DNA of 64,000 nucleotides from an uncultured Oligoflexia bacterium (GTDB lineage: Bacteria; Bdellovibrionota; Bacteriovoracia; Bacteriovoracales; Bacteriovoracaceae), in contig CAJXPQ010000013.1 in NCBI GenBank assembly GCA_913058265.1, positions 29,585 through 93,584 of the forward strand, read 5' to 3'. Under the pieces are notes generated by a model that saw nothing but the letters and a program-made list of their open reading frames with translations, was not told the origin of the DNA and made no database searches. The stretch's first letter is position 1, and each line of letters begins with the position of its first letter. Position numbers and translations under genes: made by a program. Of the stretch, positions 18,383-27,232 are shown piece after piece.

Positions 18383-19150
18383 ATGAAAACGCTTGTGTCG
18401 TGGAACGTCAATGGAATTAGGGCCTGTACTAAGAAGGGATTCGTAGACTGGATAAGTAGGACATCACCTGACATCGTGTGCTTACAGGAAATCAAGGCGG
18501 AAAAAAGTCAGTTCCCAGAAGAAACTTTGACAATACCAGGTTATGAGGTGTTCATTTTTTCAGCAGAAAAAAAAGGATATTCCGGAGTAGCTGTATACAG
18601 TAAAGAAAAACCTCTAAAAGTTCACCACGGTCTTGGTGTAGAAAAATTTGATAGAGAGGGACGAGCACTTATTCTTGAATTTAAGTCGTTCATTTTATTT
18701 AATTGCTATTTTCCAAACGGCCAAAGAGATCACGGAAGGGTCCCTTATAAATTAGAATTTTATGATGAAATACTAAAGCGCTTTAACCAATATATTGAAG
18801 ATGGTAAAAAAGTCATTATCACTGGTGACTTTAATACTGCTCACCACCCTATTGATCTTGCTAACCCAAAAACGAATAAAAAAACAACCGGCTTTCTTCC
18901 TAACGAAAGAGAGTGGATGGGTCAATATGAAGCGGCAGGTATGATTGATTGCTTAAGGCACTTTGAGCCTGAGACAGAAGGTATTTATTCATGGTGGACA
19001 TATAGAGGTGATTGCCGTGAAAGAAATATTGGATGGCGTATAGATTATTTTATGGCCAGCTCTAATTTAAAATCAAAGCTTGTCTCTTGCAGACACACTC
19101 CGGAAATTATGGGGTCAGACCATTGTCCTATTGAGCTTGTTTTAAAATAA
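18383..19150 (+). CDS. xth: Exodeoxyribonuclease III / AP endonuclease
   Basis: MKTLVSWNVNGIRACTKKGFVDWI...DIVCLQEIKAEKSQFP...ITGDFNTAHHPIDLANPKTN...GSDHCPIEL. Confidence 0.93.
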   Translation: MKTLVSWNVNGIRACTKKGFVDWISRTSPDIVCLQEIKAEKSQFPEETLTIPGYEVFIFSAEKKGYSGVAVYSKEKPLKVHHGLGVEKFDREGRALILEFKSFILFNCYFPNGQRDHGRVPYKLEFYDEILKRFNQYIEDGKKVIITGDFNTAHHPIDLANPKTNKKTTGFLPNEREWMGQYEAAGMIDCLRHFEPETEGIYSWWTYRGDCRERNIGWRIDYFMASSNLKSKLVSCRHTPEIMGSDHCPIELVLK

Positions 19151-19993
19151 TCCCAAAGAAACTTCCATAGGATTATGATCAGAGCCTGGGTATACAGGGG
19201 CCACTGCAGATTTAACATTAAGTCCCTTCACCCAAATATGATCCAATGTTTTACCTAAGAATTTTTTCCTAAAATCAACTGAAAATTGGACAGCTTTAAA
19301 ACCGATTCCAGTCATTATACGATTCATTGTTCTTGTCTTCTTCTTTGTCCAAGTATTAAAGTCCCCTCCAAAAATAACAGGTCCTTTATGCTTTGCTAAT
19401 AACTGAGCCGCATCAGCAATCATATGTTTAAACTTCTTATTTGATACGAAGTTTATGGCGTGAATGTTCCCAACTAAAAGTTCCTCTTCGATTCCGGCCA
19501 ACTTGTACTTAGTGAATAAAGTCATCTTCGGTGTCTTAATAACAGGCTCTCTATAAAAACTTCTCTGCCAAGAGGATTTCTTTGATATTTGCTTTGCAGC
19601 AGTGGCCACTCCATTTCTTTTCATTTGAAGTGAGGTGTCCATAAATGAAGTCGCGAAAACATAATTAAAATCTTTCGTCTCAGAAAAGCCTTGAATCATT
19701 TTCTTACTCGTAAAAACCTCTTGTAGAATGAGTATCTCTTTTCCATTTGAGAGGTCTTGAAAGTCTTTAAGCCAATTGACCTTAGCTCCTTTAAACATAT
19801 TCCAAACCAAGATACTAAAACCCATAGGATAAATTGCAACTTCCTCCTCTATGATATTAAAGTCAAGAAGGACATCACTATCGGCAGGGATTTCGTACTT
19901 ACCTGACCTATAATCACTTTGCCCGTTAACAGCGAAAGCCCCTAAACTTAAAATCAAAAGAAAGGAGACAAGAAGACTCGTTATTTTTTTCAT
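19142..19993 (-). CDS. Secreted endonuclease/exonuclease/phosphatase family protein
   Basis: Signal peptide MKKITSLLVSFLLILSLGAFAVNG; ILVWNMFKG, LILQEVF, VIFGGDFNTW, LDHIWVKG, GSDHNPMEV. Confidence 0.85.
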   Translation of the reverse strand: MKKITSLLVSFLLILSLGAFAVNGQSDYRSGKYEIPADSDVLLDFNIIEEEVAIYPMGFSILVWNMFKGAKVNWLKDFQDLSNGKEILILQEVFTSKKMIQGFSETKDFNYVFATSFMDTSLQMKRNGVATAAKQISKKSSWQRSFYREPVIKTPKMTLFTKYKLAGIEEELLVGNIHAINFVSNKKFKHMIADAAQLLAKHKGPVIFGGDFNTWTKKKTRTMNRIMTGIGFKAVQFSVDFRKKFLGKTLDHIWVKGLNVKSAVAPVYPGSDHNPMEVSLGLF

Positions 19994-19994
19994 C

Positions 19995-20630
19995 TTAAAA
20001 CTCCACCATAAAACCAGAACCTGACTCAATCATTTTACGAACAGATTGATTACGATATTCCACATAGTCCTCATAGGCTTCTTCACCAAATATTTTTTTA
20101 AGTTTTGATAGATACTTTGAATTTATTTTAGCGAGTTGAATATTATCTTCGACAGTGAATACATATGGTACTTTCTCATTAGTACTATCATCAAAGTGAG
20201 ACTGCATAATTTGACTTATTTCACGATCCCTATGCATCGCCATGCTAAAGTACTGATCGACATAATCAGGATCAATTCCGAGGTCTCTCTCTAAATGGGA
20301 TCTCATATCTTCTTGCCATTTATTTTTAGATTCTTGATATTGCTTCTCATAATCTGCATCAGAAAAGTCTTCTGGAGCTTCATCATCTTCAATGACATTT
20401 GCTGGCACAGTATTTAATATCTTTCCCTTAATATCTTGGCCCGCTTTATTTAGATTTTTAGATTTCTGGATCGAAGTTTTTTTTATCGCCGACTGAGCTA
20501 ATATTAATTCATCCTCAACCATATCATCTTCAGTAAGGTTGTCCGATACAACAACTTCTGTGTTCATTAGATAGATATTCAAACTTAGTGAAGACAACAA
20601 AGTCCCATAAAGTAAGTATTTTCTTTTCAT
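19995..20630 (-). CDS. Putative exported protein, unknown function
   Basis: MKRKYLLYGTLLSSLSLNIYLMNTEVV N-terminal hydrophobic segment; acidic helical body. Confidence 0.55.
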   Translation of the reverse strand: MKRKYLLYGTLLSSLSLNIYLMNTEVVVSDNLTEDDMVEDELILAQSAIKKTSIQKSKNLNKAGQDIKGKILNTVPANVIEDDEAPEDFSDADYEKQYQESKNKWQEDMRSHLERDLGIDPDYVDQYFSMAMHRDREISQIMQSHFDDSTNEKVPYVFTVEDNIQLAKINSKYLSKLKKIFGEEAYEDYVEYRNQSVRKMIESGSGFMVEF

Positions 20631-20720
20631 CAAAGTACTCCCCATTACGCAATATTAGTAAAGTGAAGATACATAGTACGTATCAGAAAGTAAAAAGGCT
20701 TCAAGGTTAAACTACTGAAA

Positions 20721-22031
20721 TTATGCTGGAGTATGTAGTAATTTCCCTTTATAAAAGACTTTATCTACCATTTTGTCGTAATTCTTCCTACGTTTTCTAC
20801 CATGATTAATATATGAGCTAAGGACAGTCTCTGCACTCAAGTCATCAAGATTCCTAAGCTTTGGAAGTACAAGAAAATTTGCTTCTTTTCCAACACTTAA
20901 ATTACCCATTGTTTTATCTAAATTAAGAAGCTTCGCACCGGCCAAACTTGAACGATAAAGCCCCATAATATGAGTGGCGCCTTTCACTTCCGCTTTTTTA
21001 TTTTGATCTACAAATGACCTAATCACATCAAACATAGACAATATAGGTCCACCACCAATGTCAGACCCTAGCGCCCATCTGATTTTATTTCTTTCAATCT
21101 TTTTAAAATCAAATAATCCCGAGCCAAGGCCCTTCTCTTTTATGGGAGCATTTGAAGTGGGACAATGTGCAATTGCGGTATCCGTCTCCTTAAGCATCTT
21201 GATTTCGGAAGGTTTTAAGTGAATACCGTGTCCCATAATTGTTCTAGGACCTAACATTCCGACTTTCTTATAGATCTCTGTATATGTTTTTATTTTTTCA
21301 AAGCCTTTAATTTCTTTGTAAAGTCCTGTAACAAATTCGATTTCATTTGGAGTCTCACTAAGATGACTTTGAATAAATGACTTATTTTTCTTTGCGATCT
21401 TTACCGATTCCTTCATGGTTTCAGGATCTGTAGCGATGGCAAACCTAGGTGTAAGAGCATACTTTTGTTTGTATTTTTTGGAATATTTAGAGACTAATGA
21501 TAGTGCCTCAGTTTTTGTTTGTGTCAGTTGTTGGGGTGAATTCATAGTCATTAATACATTGCCAATAACAAAGTCACCTGTAACTTCATCCATAGCATTC
21601 TCAAGTGTGTGCCCATGGATTGAGGAGTAACAGGCCCCTCCTAAAGTCCCAACACTAACAAGCCTCTTAAAAAAATCTTTGGCGCGCTTCTTTGAATAAG
21701 CTTTATTTTTAAACTTCATTTCAGCTGGAAAAGTATAGTTATCTAGCCATTTAAGTAAGTTTGCTTTAGGCATTTCTCTGACGTCGTCTTGAACCCAGTG
21801 AAAGTGCATATCAAAAAAGCTTGGGATAATAACTTGCTCTGAATAATCTATCTCTTGAAATTCTCCTTTTAAACCTTGAAGAACTTTTCTTTTAGTACCT
21901 AACTGCTTTATCTGATAAGCATCTTTGGACTTACTGAACTTTAGGTGCATTGCGCCGTTTTTAAAGTATTCACACTTCTTATCTGAGATTGGGTTTAAAA
22001 TATGACCAAAAACAACAATATCTAATGACAT
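20721..22031 (-). CDS. guaD: Guanine deaminase-like amidohydrolase
   Basis: FDMHFHWVQDDVREMPKANLLKWLDNYTFPAEMKF, HLSETPNEI, GHGIHL, HCPTSNAP, GSDIGGGPILSM; GuaD-like layout. Confidence 0.8.
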   Translation of the reverse strand: MSLDIVVFGHILNPISDKKCEYFKNGAMHLKFSKSKDAYQIKQLGTKRKVLQGLKGEFQEIDYSEQVIIPSFFDMHFHWVQDDVREMPKANLLKWLDNYTFPAEMKFKNKAYSKKRAKDFFKRLVSVGTLGGACYSSIHGHTLENAMDEVTGDFVIGNVLMTMNSPQQLTQTKTEALSLVSKYSKKYKQKYALTPRFAIATDPETMKESVKIAKKNKSFIQSHLSETPNEIEFVTGLYKEIKGFEKIKTYTEIYKKVGMLGPRTIMGHGIHLKPSEIKMLKETDTAIAHCPTSNAPIKEKGLGSGLFDFKKIERNKIRWALGSDIGGGPILSMFDVIRSFVDQNKKAEVKGATHIMGLYRSSLAGAKLLNLDKTMGNLSVGKEANFLVLPKLRNLDDLSAETVLSSYINHGRKRRKNYDKMVDKVFYKGKLLHTPA

Positions 22032-22084
22032 AAAATCTATCCTTTTAATTTGCGAGGTCATCAATAATATTCTATTTTTATTGT

Positions 22085-23380
22085 ATGAAAAGAATAAAAA
22101 ATTACGCAATCAGTCTTTTACTTTTATTATCCCATAGTGCATTTGCAAACTATGAAGTTAATCGAATTACCTACTTGAATGTAGATGCCAGTATCAACCC
22201 TGCCATCTTTAACTTTTTAGAAGATAATTTAAAAAAACTTTCTAAGGAAAACGGTGATCTTGCCTTTATTAAGCTAGATACTCCCGGCGGGCTTGTCTCT
22301 ACGACCAAGGATATTTTAACTCTTATAGGGAGTCTGGATTACCCCGTTGGAGTCTGGATAACACCAGAAGGCGCTAGTGCCACAAGTGCAGGTGCCATCA
22401 TCTCAAGTGCAGCTCACTTCCTTGTTATGAGTGAAGGCACAAACATAGGTGCAGCAACACCTATAACAATGGGAAAAGATATTGATCAAAAAGATGGTAG
22501 AGCAAAAGCTGTCAATGATATTGTTGCCCTCGTAAGATCTCTATCTAAAGCACGGGGCAGAAACCCAGACTTCTTTGAAAAAATGATATCTGAAGCTATT
22601 AGTCTTGATGCTAGAGATGCATTAGAGAAAAATGTCATCGATAAAATCGTCAATAGACAAAGTGACCTTATAGACTTTCTGGCCACAAGCTCAGTCACAA
22701 TTAAAGGTGAAGAAATGAAGCTTATTGTTGCAAAGAATGTGATGACAAGAACTGTGGAGATGGACCCGGGACAGCAGATCCTCAATATTTTTTCTAACCC
22801 AACCACTGCCTATATTTTATTTATTATCGGAGCCGCTCTACTCTACTTTGAGTTACAGGCCCCTGGTGGTTTTATTGCTGGAGCATTAGGTGCTTGCTGC
22901 TTAGTGCTGGCAGGAATCGGGTTTCAAGTATTACCGCTAAATTTTGGAGCTGTAGGACTTATCGTACTCTCCTTTGTGCTGTTCATTCTAGAGGTCTATA
23001 TAACCAGTTTTGGTATTCTTACCATTGGAGGAATTATAACTCTTATTCTAGGATCCTTATTCTTATTTAGAACTGACAATAGTCTTATTGAACTTGAAAT
23101 TAGTGTCATAATCTCAGTCGTCGCCTCAATAACCGCCTACGTTTCATTTTTAGGTTGGTACATCTTTAAGACATGGCATAAACACAAAGACTTTTATGGC
23201 CATGCACACGATGAGGGTGTAGTTTTGCAAGTTCTAGATAGAGATAAAAAGAAGTATCAAGTGAGAATCGAAGGTGAGATTTGGACCGCAAAATCAGAGG
23301 AATACCTTGAACTTCATGATGCTGTAGAAGTTATATCTCAAGATGATGAACATCTAACCATGACAATAAAGAAAATATAA
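22085..23380 (+). CDS. NfeD family membrane serine protease (ClpP-like N-terminus, OB-fold C-terminus)
   Basis: FIKLDTPGGLVSTTKDIL...GASATSAGAIISSAAHFLVMSEGTNIGAATPI (Ser/Lys protease motifs); long NfeD TM and NfeD tail. Confidence 0.88.
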   Translation: MKRIKNYAISLLLLLSHSAFANYEVNRITYLNVDASINPAIFNFLEDNLKKLSKENGDLAFIKLDTPGGLVSTTKDILTLIGSLDYPVGVWITPEGASATSAGAIISSAAHFLVMSEGTNIGAATPITMGKDIDQKDGRAKAVNDIVALVRSLSKARGRNPDFFEKMISEAISLDARDALEKNVIDKIVNRQSDLIDFLATSSVTIKGEEMKLIVAKNVMTRTVEMDPGQQILNIFSNPTTAYILFIIGAALLYFELQAPGGFIAGALGACCLVLAGIGFQVLPLNFGAVGLIVLSFVLFILEVYITSFGILTIGGIITLILGSLFLFRTDNSLIELEISVIISVVASITAYVSFLGWYIFKTWHKHKDFYGHAHDEGVVLQVLDRDKKKYQVRIEGEIWTAKSEEYLELHDAVEVISQDDEHLTMTIKKI

Positions 23381-23408
23381 ATATAAATATTAATATAAAG
23401 GAGAATAT

Positions 23409-24161
23409 ATGAGTGTTTTAATGATGCCTGCAATAATTATTCTAGGTTTACTAGTTTTAAGTTCAATTAAAATTTTGAATGAATATGAAAGAGGCGTTGT
23501 TTTCCGTCTTGGTTCATATTCAGGTGTAAGAGGTCCTGGACTTATTATCTTAATTCCAGTTTTAGAGAAGATGGTTAAAGTTGATCTAAGAGTTGTAACG
23601 ATGGATATACCAAGCCAAGATATTATTACAAAAGATAACGTCACCTTGAAAGTTAATGGTGTTGTTTACTTTAGAGTTAACAATCCTCAAAAATCAATTA
23701 TTAAAGTTGAGAACTACTACCATGCAACATCGCAAATTGCTCAAACGACTCTAAGATCAGTTATTGGACAGTATGAATTAGATGGTGTTCTTGCAGAAAG
23801 AGATGATATTAATGCTAAACTTCAACTTATCCTTGATGAGCAAACAGAGCCATGGGGAATTAAAGTAAGTAACGTTGAGTTAAAAGCGATCGACCTTCCA
23901 GAGAATATGCAAAAAGCAATGGCCAAGCAAGCTGAAGCAGAAAGAGAAAAAAGAGCAAAAATTATTTCTGCTGCCGGTGAATTTGAAGCCGCAAAGAAGT
24001 TAGCTGAAGCTGCAGCAGTTCTTGGTTCTGAAAAAGATGCAATGACTCTAAGGTATCTAGATACAATGAGAGAAGTATCAAGTGGTTCAGGAAAATCAAC
24101 TGTTATATTCCCAGTTCCAATGGACCTTGCTGGTGCACTTGGAAAAGTTTTTAAACAATAA
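23409..24161 (+). CDS. Slipin / SPFH-domain stomatin-like protein
   Basis: [55 protein letters not shown]. Confidence 0.92.
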   Translation: MSVLMMPAIIILGLLVLSSIKILNEYERGVVFRLGSYSGVRGPGLIILIPVLEKMVKVDLRVVTMDIPSQDIITKDNVTLKVNGVVYFRVNNPQKSIIKVENYYHATSQIAQTTLRSVIGQYELDGVLAERDDINAKLQLILDEQTEPWGIKVSNVELKAIDLPENMQKAMAKQAEAEREKRAKIISAAGEFEAAKKLAEAAAVLGSEKDAMTLRYLDTMREVSSGSGKSTVIFPVPMDLAGALGKVFKQ

Positions 24162-24171
24162 TTTTTAGATT

Positions 24172-24717
24172 TTACTCCGGCATTTCAGAGCACACCCAAG
24201 AGTGACATCCACATTGGGTTGCTGTGAAACCGGAATCTCTACAGTTCATTGCAAATTGATCTTCATCTGTAAAAACTTCGGTACACATGACTTTATTTGA
24301 ATCAAACTTTGAGCACTCTGAAAGAGTTCCAGAAATATCATAACCGTATAAAGTATTTTTTACTGGTGGAGTCTTAGAGTATTCTTTAGTAACACAAATC
24401 CAATCGTGACAACCACATTGCACAGGAAAGTCACCATTATCTTCACAATCAAAAGCGAACTGATCTGATTGTGTAAATTCGGAAGTACAAATTGAGCCAA
24501 ACTGATCAACACACTGTCTTTCATTACCTTCTAAATCAAGACCCTTGTATGATAGGAAGGGAGTATCCTCTCTAACCTTTCCAGGCAAAGTAATAATCTC
24601 ACCTCTATCATCGTCCGTTGGATCAGGAGCACCTGTGTCAGCAACTTCACATCCTGATAGTAGGATTGATGTTAATAATATTAGGAAAGAAAAAATTGAT
24701 TTTCTCACAACTACCAC
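24172..24717 (-). CDS. Lipoprotein with two tandem Cys-rich repeats (QFAxxCxDxG...QCGCHxWxC)
   Basis: Lipobox ILLSGC; QFAFDCEDNGDFPVQCGCHDWICV and QFAMNCRDSGFTATQCGCHSWVCS. Confidence 0.75.
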   Translation of the reverse strand: MVVVRKSIFSFLILLTSILLSGCEVADTGAPDPTDDDRGEIITLPGKVREDTPFLSYKGLDLEGNERQCVDQFGSICTSEFTQSDQFAFDCEDNGDFPVQCGCHDWICVTKEYSKTPPVKNTLYGYDISGTLSECSKFDSNKVMCTEVFTDEDQFAMNCRDSGFTATQCGCHSWVCSEMPE

Positions 24718-24968
24718 GATTTAGTACCGTCAGCTTGTTCATCAAACTTATCTAGCTTTTGAGTTGTGTCTTTTTGTAACTCTGTGGGCGATACAGAAGC
24801 AGGCTTTCTGCTTATGGACTTTGTCTCATATAACTCGGGGTTATCTTTTAAAACAGTGCTGATATTATTCATCATCTGTTTATTAAATTTATTGAATTTC
24901 TGTTCGCTCTTGGCAAATGCCATTGTTGAGCATGCTAGAAGTACTATTGCAGGTAATATTAACTTCAT
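24711..24968 (-). CDS. Small exported protein, unknown
   Basis: MKLILPAIVLLACSTMAFAKSEQ signal peptide; stop overlaps the GTG start of the next gene. Confidence 0.6.
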   Translation of the reverse strand: MKLILPAIVLLACSTMAFAKSEQKFNKFNKQMMNNISTVLKDNPELYETKSISRKPASVSPTELQKDTTQKLDKFDEQADGTKSW

Positions 24969-25053
24969 GGAATCCCTCCCCTTCAACACTCTGATCGGGA
25001 TTCCAGAAATTTTTCTTAACTAATTTATACTTGAGTCTACTCGTTTTATCTCA

Positions 25054-27033
25054 TTAAGGTACTGTGACAAAGATAATATTAGATCTCTCTTTAGCAGAGC
25101 TTCCATTAGTATTTGGGCCATATCTTGCCATTGAGCTAATCATGATTCCTATCGTTTCTCCACTTGAAGGAGAAAAACCTCTTAATTTACCATGGCTAAT
25201 ATGCGTGGCCAGAGCTGCGTATACACTAGGATGACCTCCCAATTTACAAGATTGTCCAGGTCTTAACCACTCCCAAGTTGCGGCGTGCCATTTTCCATCC
25301 TTTTTAACAATGATCCATGGGTTTGCATCAACTGTAACAAGGTTTCCACCGGCATCGGGTTTATCAGAAGTATACCTAGGCCAATTATGTCCACTATATG
25401 TCATACAAATTTTATCATCTGAAAAATCTACCTTCGATAGATTGACCGTCGTCTCCCAACTAGCAATATCCATATTTCCACCACCCGTTGCCCAAGTGAC
25501 ATCATCGATATTAAAGTCATCAGGTGCACCTATAGTCTCACCATTACCACCGCCTGAACCCTTTGGTTTAAGTTTCTTTGCACCATCTTCAATAGCAGGT
25601 AGTACTTTATTTACATCAACTGCAGTAGAGTAACTTTTTGTGAAGTACCACTTCACAAGAATAATATCAGCGATACGTAGACCTTTTGAATCTGGTCCGT
25701 AACCACGGTTATGCCAAGTATTATGAGCAATAATGTCTTTAGTGTTTACTTTATTCCACTCGGGAACATATCTTAGCTTATTAAGCCACTTCATCTTATC
25801 TTCTGAGAACTTATCTGATATCAATTTTCGATAGTCTCTGTTTGTAATGGCATTTAAGTTCGTTCCCAAAACTCTTTTTAAGTTATCAAAAGCAACTTGA
25901 TCAGCCGCCGCATTAGAAGGCTCAATTCCATAGACAATTAAGTTATCTTTTATTTCTGGGTTTGACTTAAGCGCTGCCCAAACGTCTGTAAAAGGACCAC
26001 CAACAACTAATGTGAACTCTCCTTTAGTCGTTTCTTCAACAATCTTACGAGAGAGATTACTAGGGCCATGATCCCCTAATTTATTGTTTCCAGCAAATAC
26101 TGGTACGCCCATAGATAGCTCTTCTCCTAACCTCTTTCCTGCTCCAGACTGAGAAGCCGCTGACCTCCCACAACCTGTAGTCGATGCTCCCATGAACTTT
26201 GGAAATGTATTATAAGAGGCTCCAAGCATTAATGTTGCTACCCAATCTTGAGGAGCATTTGTATCACCAGAGAACTGACACTCTTTTCTAGTATCGTTTG
26301 GATACTGAATATTTAAAGTTTGCACCATGTCATCTATATAACCCCAAGGTCCTCGAGGTATATCTTTTGCGACCTCGGTAGAAGTTTCTCCACTATTTCC
26401 ATAGTCAGTAGTACTACCGCTACTTGAACTACTACTACTAGAACTTCCACTACTACTGGAGCTTGAACTACTGCTAGACCTAGGTACGGCCTTATCTGAT
26501 GGACGACACATACCTTCCTTGTATCCATGTCTTAGATAATGTTGAATAGGTGTCATTCCAGATGCAGCCAATTTAGGTCTCGTGGACGCATAATCAGCAG
26601 GTGTACATATGTTTGGATTACTAATACTTTTTGCTGCTGCGCTATTTGGTCTACACATCCCTTCTGCTTTTCCATGTCTTTGGTAATGTACCTCTGCAGT
26701 CATTCCACCTGCAACAACGTCAGGTCTAATTTTTAAATAATCTTCAGGGTGACAATCTTTAGCTCCTACTGGACTATTACTAGCACCGGCACTATTGGAC
26801 CTATCAGACTCTGGCTCAAGGCTTCTGCTTCTATCTTGACCATTATTACCAGTGGGGTTACACATACCCTCATTTTTCCCATGTCTTGTGTAATGTACTT
26901 GTGCTGACATGCCTGCCGCAACAACATCCGGCCTAGCTCTTAAATACTCAGCTGGAGTACAATTAGCTGCATATGTCATTTGTGAGTAAAACACAGTAAT
27001 AAATAGTACTTTAAAAAACTGGCCAATCTTCAT
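25054..27033 (-). CDS. Secreted multidomain protein: three Cys-bounded repeats, poly-Ser linker, possible nucleoside-hydrolase-like region and conserved C-terminal domain
   Basis: Signal peptide; repeats (see repeat feature); VVGGPFTDVWAALKSNPEIKDNLIVYGIEP; NPWIIVKKDGKWHAATWEWLRPGQSCKLGG. Confidence 0.7.
   Translation of the reverse strand: MKIGQFFKVLFITVFYSQMTYAANCTPAEYLRARPDVVAAGMSAQVHYTRHGKNEGMCNPTGNNGQDRSRSLEPESDRSNSAGASNSPVGAKDCHPEDYLKIRPDVVAGGMTAEVHYQRHGKAEGMCRPNSAAAKSISNPNICTPADYASTRPKLAASGMTPIQHYLRHGYKEGMCRPSDKAVPRSSSSSSSSSSGSSSSSSSSSGSTTDYGNSGETSTEVAKDIPRGPWGYIDDMVQTLNIQYPNDTRKECQFSGDTNAPQDWVATLMLGASYNTFPKFMGASTTGCGRSAASQSGAGKRLGEELSMGVPVFAGNNKLGDHGPSNLSRKIVEETTKGEFTLVVGGPFTDVWAALKSNPEIKDNLIVYGIEPSNAAADQVAFDNLKRVLGTNLNAITNRDYRKLISDKFSEDKMKWLNKLRYVPEWNKVNTKDIIAHNTWHNRGYGPDSKGLRIADIILVKWYFTKSYSTAVDVNKVLPAIEDGAKKLKPKGSGGGNGETIGAPDDFNIDDVTWATGGGNMDIASWETTVNLSKVDFSDDKICMTYSGHNWPRYTSDKPDAGGNLVTVDANPWIIVKKDGKWHAATWEWLRPGQSCKLGGHPSVYAALATHISHGKLRGFSPSSGETIGIMISSMARYGPNTNGSSAKERSNIIFVTVP
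26413..26478 (-). repeat. Poly-Ser linker tract
   Basis: SSSSSSSSSSGSSSSSSSSSGS translated from the minus strand. Confidence 0.9.
26500..26961 (-). repeat. Three 36-aa repeats C-x-P-x-DY-x(3)-RP-x-(V/L)-A-x-GM-x(4)-HY-x-RHG-x(2)-EGMC-x-P
   Basis: CTPAEYLRARPDVVAAGMSAQVHYTRHGKNEGMCNP / CHPEDYLKIRPDVVAGGMTAEVHYQRHGKAEGMCRP / CTPADYASTRPKLAASGMTPIQHYLRHGYKEGMCRP. Confidence 0.95.
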
Positions 27034-27200
27034 ATGCTTCTCCTAAAAATTAAGTATCTCAATTCTAACACTTTGAAATGTTTACTCAAAATGAGGCTTC
27101 AACATACGCTAAATATAGCAGATATTGCCTTAGGGAATGAAAGTTAAGTATCTGAAAGTACGATGTCTTTTTAGAGCCTAGATATATTGGCAATTAGGCA

Positions 27201-27223
27201 AAAAAAAGGAGCTTTTCAGCTCC
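27201..27223 (-). terminator. Intrinsic terminator downstream of typA
   Basis: ggagct/tttc/agctcc stem 27208-27223, minus-strand T-run from aaaaaaa at 27201-27207. Confidence 0.85.
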
Positions 27224-27232
27224 TCTTTTAAG

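Noticed and set aside
24230-24440. CGCH motifs as possible c-type heme sites
   Set aside because: Spacing is CxCH, not CxxCH, so heme attachment is not supported.
26334-26528. 64-aa minus-strand ORF with VVVEVLVVVVQVAVV
   Set aside because: Frame-shifted reading of the poly-Ser codons.
27040-27160. Two copies of ttaagtatct upstream of the 659-aa secreted protein gene
   Set aside because: Ten-base repeat in AT-rich DNA; could be a regulator site but no supporting symmetry or promoter elements.
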